Positions 1 through 9,000 of a DNA stretch of 15,937 bases are shown here, piece after piece. Positions within the stretch are counted from its first letter, which is position 1; each line of letters starts with the position of its first letter. The translations under genes and the position numbers were made by a program. The DNA is taken from assembly GCF_000003605.2 (NCBI RefSeq), contig NW_003146778.1, forward strand, positions 5,341-21,277, written 5' to 3'. The stretch is from Saccoglossus kowalevskii. Its lineage: Eukaryota; Hemichordata; Enteropneusta; Harrimaniidae. The notes under the pieces are model-generated. The model worked only from the letters and a program-made list of their open reading frames with translations, was not told the origin of the DNA and did not search any database.

Positions 1-1633
1 TTTACACTCAAATCTGGTCATATTAATTTTCTGATTTGCATAATTAGTTTTCAGCTAAGTAATTTCGAATTATATTTAATGTGTTTCCAATACTCTCAGC
101 ACATGGGAGTTCTTTCTAAGCTTTCTTTGATTTTTATTTGTTCTACTATTCTTTTTCCCATGAGTATATGTTCATTTATTTCAACTTGAATGAAGACAGA
201 GTTTGAAGATGTTTGGTTAATTTATTGTATGTTGTGATTACTGTACAATATTACAAAGAGCTTGATCGGGATCCAAGTCATTTGAAATATTTTACTCGTA
301 AACACTTTCCAAATTTGTTTTGGATGTAGATACTTGTGTGTCACACGCAAGTTCTCCTCTGACACTAAACAGAGCTTGATACCAACCGCGAACAGTAGAG
401 GATTATTTAAGTAATGAAATGCAAGCATTCTACTTTTAAGTTAGCATAAACTAAGTGAAATACGTTGCCAGCATTGGATAATCAAAGGTCATAGTTTACA
501 ATATAACATTTCACGATTCCTTTGATTATGTGCTCTGGTATGAGGTGTAAATAATAAATGTTTGAAATGTAGAATAGAATTACCCAGAAAGGCTGAAAGG
601 AAGTTTGTAATTTGAAGTGTATCTGGAAAGAAGAAAAATGTGTGCTGAATGTGTAAACAAGTTTTTCAGAAAACTAGAATTTTATTGAGATCATTTTTCC
701 CAGAATATAAAAAGGTTTACTTCACAGGATGGCGGGATTAACGTTGCCTGTTGGAGGAAGTTGTGTAGGAAAATTGATAATTAAGTATTATGGAAAACAA
801 GAAAATGTTTAGGAAGACAAACCCGATCAAGAAAGGTTGTCAGAAATGGTTCAATATTTTTTTTTGGGAAAATGGGACAATGTGTGGCAAACTAGTGTGC
901 CAAGAAAGCCGAAAACTAAATTGTGTCAGTGGAGATTTAACAGAAAATAAATAGTTGGTTGTATAGAAAAGCATAAAATAAAACTTGTCCGGGAAGACGA
1001 AATAGTTGTATTATTATGTGCATTTGTATACCAGGTATATAAACATAGTGTACGAATAGGTGGGTAAGATTTTCCAATGATATAAAACGTGTCGCACAAG
1101 TCAAATGGGTACATCATTCGTAGTGAAGAAAACGTGACGCCAACATCAACAATTAAACCCCCAGAATGTGATATATTCAGGCTGTACGTGATACAAGGTT
1201 CGGGTTTACAGAAACAACCCCGCAGTTTTTTACGAGGGAGTTATATCTGCCAATCCACACTATCGGGTGAACGATAACATTTTGAGATTCAGTAAGCAAC
1301 TGCATTGTCCCGTGCACAGCACTGAACGGAGGTTCATTTAGTACATAAATAAAAAAAATGTCTGTTGAACGATTTGCAATTTGCTCATGCATACCACGTG
1401 ACATTGAAATGATTATTCTAAAGTGTTTTTGGCCCTAAATGTTATGTGGTTGATGTTGTGGAGTTCGATAATTTTGCTTGTTCCATTTATCATCCAAAAT
1501 TTGTTTATGTAATTCCAGATTTAAATAGAATCCGTTCAATCAAACTGAAGAATACCCATGTTATCAGTGGCGCAAAATCAACATTCACCATGTAAAATAT
1601 CGACCTGTTGAACATATGATTCGTCATCATCAA

Positions 1634-1658
1634 TCAGTCAGTCAGTCAGTCAGTCAGT
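1634..1658 (+). repeat. (TCAG)6 tetranucleotide microsatellite
   Basis: Six perfect copies of TCAG plus one base, in the upstream region. Confidence 0.95.
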
Positions 1659-2732
1659 TGGGAATAGCCTTAATTTGGATTGGGTGTAAAGCTGTTCCAC
1701 ATACTCTGACTGCATCAACACTCTGTAGCTTCAAATAGCGGTTAGCTGCGGGATAGTACCTTCTCCAGGCGGTAAATCTGACAAGTCTAGGTGTGTGTAG
1801 ATTCAGTTGTTTAGCTTGTTTTTTATCATTGGGGTTGTATTTTGTTCATCGTTTGGTGATCGCCACAACGAAACCAAGAAAAAAAATAAACACACCTAAA
1901 ATTAAATTCAGCCAACTTTATATCCGCCTGCAGTGCAAAAGATACACTAAGGGTAGTGGTAAAGGCAGAGATTATATATTTAGTAATCAGAGAGTACCCG
2001 CATTTGTAAAATCACTCGATGCCCTGAATAGCTGAGTATGAAGTCTGTGAATCTGAGCACATTAACCTTGCACATATACGGGATATTAGGTTATAAATAG
2101 ATTATCTTCAGATTATGCAAATGTTGGTTTAAAATGGTATATCCATTTTCGTCATAAAACATCGCATTGTCGAGACCATGATATGACATAAAGTAATTAA
2201 TTTAAATATTTAACTATTAATTTTGCGTACACTGAGTTTTAATTTCGCTATTATCCTTGGTAAGTGAAATTCGCTAAATCAAATTCACGTGAACGTGTAA
2301 AACAACAAATTAACTCTCTGTTTCCCCGCAAAGTTCATGAACCCGGTGAAATTGTTCAAAACAGTGAAATGTCTGTGAAAATATACGTTTTTCAATAATA
2401 GGAAATATATGATTAATATGACTATCGCTTTTGTATATATAAATATTAGTAGAATATTTTAGCTACATACTAGTACGTATAAATGTGGTAATACTTTTGG
2501 GACTTCGCCCCTTCTAGCTGTATGTCATGTACCCAGGGCATAACGTCGTCCACAGAGAATAAAATTCAAGTATTGTCCATATAGTATTAATACTATATTG
2601 ACTGCGACCAGTAAAATATAACATACGGTATAGCAAAGTAGTATAGCCTCGCCAGTGGCAATTCATTTGAATTAATATGTTTGAAATCTATTTTGACTGC
2701 GGGGGTGAGTGGAATAGCTTGTCATTGTGAGC

Positions 2733-2746
2733 TATATATATATTTT
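2733..2746 (+). promoter_or_regulatory. TATA-like run, possible core promoter
   Basis: TATATATATATTTT lies about 190 nt before the start codon, a plausible distance for a TATA-driven promoter with a short 5' UTR. The same sequence may simply be AT-repeat background, and a 5' UTR intron ending at 2843 would place the true promoter further upstream. Confidence 0.25.
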
Positions 2747-2845
2747 CTCAATTTCATGTCAGCATTGTTATATTTTGATTAATTCAGATTTCCCGCCCAT
2801 AAGTGTTAATGCTTCACTCCGTAATTATTTTGAATTTTCCCAGTC

Positions 2846-2875
2846 ATGGCCACAGTACCCAGCATGTGTTCGTAG
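2846..2875 (+). promoter_or_regulatory. Possible upstream ORF in the 5' UTR
   Basis: ATGGCC with G at +4 opens a nine-codon frame ending in TAG, 58 nt before the receptor start codon. If this lies within the mature 5' UTR it could lower translation of the main frame. It depends on the unmapped transcription start. Confidence 0.25.
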
Positions 2876-2933
2876 CGGGACCACTGGGGTCAGTAGTAAG
2901 CCACAGCTGGTCGCTATTGGTAACACAGTGACG

Positions 2934-3079
2934 ATGGATAGAGGTGCGTTCCGAAGAGCAACCACGCTTCTTATACTCTGTGTAATGTGGTTCAAAGTGA
3001 CAATCTCCCAGACAAGTGTACAAGTTGCTCCGAATACAGAGAATGCATGCAGGTTGCATCAGATCTCTGCAACAACATG
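2934..3079 (+). CDS. Exon 1: signal peptide and start of EMI-like region
   Basis: Encodes residues 1-48 plus two bases of codon 49. The ATG has A at -3 and G at +4, a strong initiation context. The N-terminus has basic residues (R3, R7, R8), a hydrophobic core ATTLLILCVMWF, and a likely cleavage after VTIS at residue 25. One cysteine (C38) follows. The donor is ATG|GTACGT, leaving phase 2. That phase fits exon 2, which completes a TGG tryptophan codon. The phase match is the main reason for choosing this reading frame over the Cys-rich frame that overlaps it. A 5' UTR intron is possible because an acceptor-like TTTTCCCAG ends at 2843. Confidence 0.75.
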
Positions 3080-6000
3080 GTACGTATTGTAAAATATTCA
3101 TTAATGGGGGCGCCATCCACTTTAATCGTCATAGTGTCAATTCTTTATAATATATATATATATGTTTGTATATATATATGTGAGTGAATGTGTTTAAATC
3201 GTGTTTCGATACTAAAAGTCAAATTTAAATTAAATATACACCATTATAATGCAAACACTGTTGTTAAAAACAAAATGGAAATGTCACTGTTCATACTATG
3301 TATGTGCTTTAAATTATTCTCACTTTCCCAATCAAAACAAACATGATCTCGTTCCAGTTTCTATCATTTGCACTATGAAACATTTTTTATTGCGCTCGTT
3401 TACATTAAAGAAGGGCTTTTGCATGTATATTAAAGTTTATATTATATCGCGGACATTGATTGTCATATATATATATATATATATATATACGCCATTCCAA
3501 CGTGGCACAACTCGAGATAAAATAGAAAGAAAACAAAGCGTGCAGGTGCATATGTGCCCATTATTACTCTCACGCTTCAGTGGAAGTACCGCCGAGTTCA
3601 TCCATTAGCCCCAAATCACGTGACACTTAACACATAACAATTGCAATCATGTTCGGTATATTAGCTCGCAAGCCGTTGCAATTGATTGAAATATGGGGGA
3701 TAAACACGTGTATTAGCATACAAATCACCAATCCTAATATCGCCTCCCTGTGCATATGTGACTCTGCATATCGCATTCTGGCAATAACAAATTACTATGT
3801 GTGTGAAATGATGTACATAAATATTCATTTGCTGGGCATGGCATGGAGCATTAGCCTGGATTGATGGGCATAACCAATCAATACTAATTCTGTCACCAGT
3901 CGTTACGTCCATACCCAAGAGAAGTGGACTACTGCAATTCGCACATTTTGAAAATGCATTGTCGTAATGTTATTAATCAGAAAATGCTGGAGCACATTTT
4001 ACGCCGTGTATGGGGTAGTTTGTTTCATTTAGACATTTAGTCGCCCTAAAACAGGGGGCAAGGGCGGGTAGCTGGTACAGGTTACAGGAAATAAAAAAGA
4101 CATTTTACAGGAAATAAAAAGAAAGTTTCACTTACAGTAAAAAATAGGTTTTTACACTTTACAGATTAAGCAAATTGCTAATTACATTTTACATTTGTAT
4201 AATATATTTGATAATTTGTGTTTAAGAATCAAAATTGGAAATTGCGCACGAATTGCGACATTTAACGTGGAAAATGCTTTATACGCTTACAAAAAATAAG
4301 ATCTTTGTACAAATTACGGACGAATAAAATAAAATAGCTGATTACATATTACACTTTGCCCACGTCTACGAATTTTCGTTTTTTATTTACATTATTACGA
4401 AAATAAGAACAATTGATTACAGCTTACAAGAATACCCCTTGCCGACACTCTAAACATGTTTACCGAAAAGAAGTAACGTTCGTCGTACCGCATCCCGTAT
4501 GGCAATTACATGAGGGCGTAGTCGTGCTTGTTTTGCGTACAAACATACTACGAAGGACAAAGTAGTGTGTGCATTGAACTTACTTTCTAATTTCACGTTC
4601 TTCGTGCGAATTACTGAGCAATGCGTCGACCACATATGACAGTTGGGGAGACACAATAAACAATACCCACGCTATTCTGTCCAACGGTGGAAATATAATA
4701 AACACAGTATGCATATGCAGTGACCTTGTCCCACTGTGGATATTGTATACGTATGTGTCAGGCACGAAAATTATATCAACATATTGTTAGTAAGTTATTA
4801 ATTACAATCAACAACTTAGATACATGTATATTAAAACAAATAATTTGGCCTACATTCCGGAGAAATTTAATATTGATAAAGCTCGACGAATCGGGCTGTG
4901 TATATTCCATACCTAGTAGAAATTGTAAAAGATTGATCGCAACATGAGTTAGAGTTGCGAGGAGCCGTCGTCACTGCAGACCACGAGTTGCGATAAATGA
5001 GTTGCTTAAACAAGAAAAACTATCTCTACGTCGGTCGATTATAACATTATGCCTGAAATCTGTGAAAACAAGTATGGACCCCTTGTGTATTTCAAATTAT
5101 GATCTACTGAACTGTTTCAATTGGCACTAAATAACTCCCATCGTGCATTTTCTACAAGTCTACCTAATTCGGTAATTCATCAAGTTAGCGTCAATATGTA
5201 AAAAAGTCACTTTAACAGTTGCATTGACCTCGAGAGATGCCACGTTGGAAATGTTGTGTTGTGATGATATGAATCGGCAATTTGATGTATATGCGCGTTT
5301 TGTACTTCGTTCTTTTTTCGATGTTACTGAAACGTAAGATCGGTCGGATTGGATGAAATTATGAATGGTAGCTATCATTCAAAACAACAGGCTGCCTACG
5401 TACACACTCACGCCCAAACCGGGCCGGGTTCATGATGTATATTAGAACCAAACGTTTGAGCGCCCATATATCGTATCATAAACGTATAGTAACTGCGTGG
5501 GTAGAAATGTGACTTTCTATACCCATTTCAACTCTCGTGTTACAAAGTAAAATTTTCCAATAATTAAAAATGTAACAGATATGTTTGAAGCAGGCATTAA
5601 TTAACATACCGTAACGTTACAGTGACACGTGACAACATAAAGCGATGACATTTGCATTTATTGTATACAGGTTTTATAAATGCTGCAATGGATACTATAA
5701 ACATAATATAACAACGTGTTTGGGTGAGTAATGGTATTTATATCAATGATAGGGGGCGTACTTGTGTTTTGTGTTAAGTGGGCGCCGTGTTCACCATACT
5801 TTCATTACTATGAGTTCATGTCACCAAGATACCGATAATGAAAACAAATCGGGGTCATTGGACACTTTTTCAAGTTCGAAATGTCATGAAAATTGTCAGT
5901 CATTTTCCATTATGATAATAGTTCTCGATCAAATACAATGGAAATTTCTCTACCATAATGCACTGCACATATATACAGTAGTATGTTCAGTAGTGACAAA

Positions 6001-9000
6001 TAATAGCGCCAGTTATTGTTTCATCTGTTATTTCCTTTCAGCGAATGTCAACGATCGTAGTTTTCAAATATACGGTAAAGTTACTTTCCCAGGATACCTC
6101 AAAATTGGTGTCATTCATGAATGCACCGTTCTAAAGCGGGAGGGTCGTCACCTGCGCACGCGCGGGAATTGAGTCCCAAGCGACGATAACAACACACGCT
6201 AAAAAGCTTGTTTGTAAACAATGACACGCTATGGCTATCTGACGCATAAGTCATAAGATATACTCGTTGTCATTATGTACCACTACACTACACTACACTA
6301 CACTACACTACACTACACTACACTACACTACACTACACTACACTACACTACACTACACTACACTACACTACACTACACTACACTACACTACATTCATATT
6401 TCAGTCGAAAATCCTAAACTTGAGGAATTTCAGCCAACAAACCTATAGCTAAAACTATTTATTAAATCTATAACTACATGTATTTATCGATGTCTATTTA
6501 ACCTTGACATAGCATGTCCAATTGGAAAATATGGCGATGGCTGCTTCAGTGACTGTCAATGTGAAAATGATGCCAACTGCAACAATGTGGACGGATCGTG
6601 CAAATGCCACCAAGGTTACTATGGCAACACGTGTGCCTTCTCCTGTAACTGTAAACACGGAGCGTATTGCAATATGATGGATGGATCTTGCGCCTGTCAG
6701 CCTGGTTACTATGGTGCGTTATGCCAGCATGCTTGTAATTGCCCGCCAAATTCTATGTGTTCACAAGCAGCAGACGACTGCGTGTGTGAAGACGGTTTCT
6801 ATGGCGACCAGTGCAATGAACGTTGTGATTGCCCCAATAACTACGTTTGCGATCCACGGGATGGTAGCTGCTCTTGCAAACCTGGATATTTTGGCAGCGA
6901 ATGTAGCCGATTGTGTGAATGCTACAATGGGGCCCTCTGCGGCGACTTGGATCCGTACCAATGCGTTTGTCCGACTGAATGGACCGGAAGTAGTTGTACG
7001 GATTGCGTAAGCCATAGTAACTACTGCAATGACAAGTGTAAACACTGTTATAATGGAGGAACGTGTAGTCCAGCCGAGGGCTCGTGTGACTGCTCCCCAG
7101 GTTGGCAAGGCAACTATTGCGATAATGTTTGTAATGACGGTTTCTACGGATATGGATGTATTGCACAATGTGAATGTGGAAATGAAGGATCATGCCACCA
7201 CGTGACAGGCACGTGTACTTGCACACCTGGTTGGATCGGATATAAATGTACTGAAAAATGCCCAGTGAACTGTCAAGACTGCATTGAGGATGGTGAGATA
7301 ACTTGCACCTCATGTAAATCAGGATGGGTGGGTGTAACGTGTGAGAAACCATGTGAACATGGGATGTTTGGAACCCAGTGTGCCAGCAAGTGTCCTTACT
7401 GTGGTGGAAACTACTGCTACCACGTGGATGGGAGATGTGATTGTCCGCACAGGTAAGAAAGCAAACTGGCACTGAACACAAAGCTTCGAATTTGAGAGTA
7501 TAATATAGCTAATGATTGTTTTGCTACCAATAATATTTCATATTTAAAGAATAATGAAGTTAAACAGTATAATAATGATGTTTGGCAGTTTTTTTTTCAG
7601 GTAAACAAAATAAATTTAGTTAGTTGACGAAGCATTCCGTTTTATGATTCCTATACATCGCTCGTAGAAATTCGAACGTATAATCAAGTAGTCATATCCT
7701 GGAAATGATATTTTAATTGCCACCATCTTTACTCACAAGTCGTTATTAACAAACAACTGATGTATGTTAACTTTGTTCTGTTTCAGTTCAACTGGCTTGG
7801 CATTAAATGGATGCGGGGAAAACATTTGTGGTTGTCAAAATGGTGGAAGGTGCAACACGCTGGGTTGTGAATGTCTTGATCCATGGCTGGGACAATTCTG
7901 CAATGAAACATCTAGAATTTCAACTCCAGGAAGTCCAATTAGTGGTGAGTGGAATCAGTTGCTTGTCCTCTTCAGGCGACAATAGTGGTCACAAATTAAT
8001 TTATCTTTAATTGTATAACATATTGTATAGCATAATCAGAGTATGTTAACGCCATGTGGAATACTTGCGCTTTATCAAAGGCTTATGGGTAGATGCTTGT
8101 TTGTAGCCAAGCTATCTGACGCATGCGCAAGCTCCCGCGCTTTAAGCAGTAGCTATGACGGCGTAAATAAATGCAATGGTTCAATGTGTACTTAGAGAGG
8201 GTGTTATAACTATTCAACTCCTCGAGACAGCGCTTCATTATTTTTGCACATACGTAACTTTCAGTCTTTGGGAACATTTAATGACTTTTCTTTGTGTAGA
8301 ATTTAAGCTATGAATCAATCTGTCTAATAACATAATTATAAGCATAACGTATAAGCAAAATAGTAATAATTAGGAGACTTTGCACCAAAAAAACAAACAA
8401 ACTGGAATCGACATCGTTTATTAAGCTGTATCAATAACTGATGGAATGGCTTTTGAAAGGAGAAACGACTAATAATTGCAGGTTAGACAACAAAGTGGAC
8501 TCACCACATCTATTAGAATAATATACTCGTCACACGCTATTTTGTTTTAATGCTTTATACATTCTGTATTTCAGGACCAGCAATACAACTATCAAGCAGT
8601 CAGATAGCAGTAATAGTACCAGTAGTTGTTTTTGTTTTTATCACTGTTGGTGTTGTTGTAATATTGTTAATGGTACGGCGCCAGTATCATTCCAAGTGTG
8701 CAAAGAAAACAGACAATATACGCGTACATCCAGTGTTTTCATTGGACAATAGTATACCAGCATATGAGGCAAAGTGTTTGGATCGTGATTTAATGCACAG
8801 GTAATTACCATTCCTCAATGTTATTGAGGTAAAAATTGATTTTAATGTATTAATTGTAACTTTTTTTTATTGGTTAGTACTGTCGCCACACCATACAGCT
8901 GCCATTTACACCAAGTATATATAAATGAATAATTAAATATGGGATATGGGAACATGTTGGCCACAATATTTACCAAACGTCATTCCTAACGTTCTTTTTA

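Larger units (their letters stand above)
1..2933. other. Upstream non-coding region
   Basis: AT-rich sequence with no coding exon I can support; the short open frames have no recognisable domains or matching splice sites. It should contain the promoter and 5' UTR of the receptor gene. The only distinctive items are a (TCAG)6 microsatellite and a TATA-like run, listed separately. Confidence 0.6.
3080..5670 (+). other. Intron 1
   Basis: A 2591-nt phase-2 intron from GTACGT to TATACAG. It contains AT dinucleotide runs near 3149 and at 3465-3489, and a stretch dense in TTACA words (about 4075-4435). Open frames within it have no recognised domain and no fitting splice sites. Confidence 0.7.
5724..6512 (+). 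other. Intron 2
   Basis: A 789-nt phase-1 intron from GTGAGTA to GACATAG. It contains the candidate 33-nt micro-exon, a perfect NRF1-type palindrome, a segment shared with intron 4 and the (CACTA)22 array. Confidence 0.7.

Noticed and set aside
1793-2035. 80-codon upstream open frame with a hydrophobic start
   Set aside because: No ATG, no recognised domain, and no donor linking it to the receptor exons.
3249-3608. 119-codon open frame in intron 1
   Set aside because: It crosses AT repeats, has low-complexity IYIYIY content and no fitting splice phases.
5762-6172. 136-codon open frame in intron 2
   Set aside because: No domain, no credible start, and it runs through the strong splice acceptor at 6041. 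Only its 33-nt segment bounded by splice sites is kept as a candidate.
6267-6452. Open frame of TTLHY repeats
   Set aside because: It arises from the (CACTA)22 microsatellite.
6681-7010. Second + strand frame within the EGF exon
   Set aside because: Shadow frame with no homology features; the cysteine-patterned frame is the coding one.
7001-7012. Donor-like GTAAGC inside exon 3
   Set aside because: The EGF pattern continues uninterrupted across it, so routine use as a splice site is unlikely.
6753-7481. Long antisense open frames opposite the EGF exon
   Set aside because: They mirror Cys/Gly-rich codons of the real exon, have no domains or splice support, and the + frame has clear EGF repeats.
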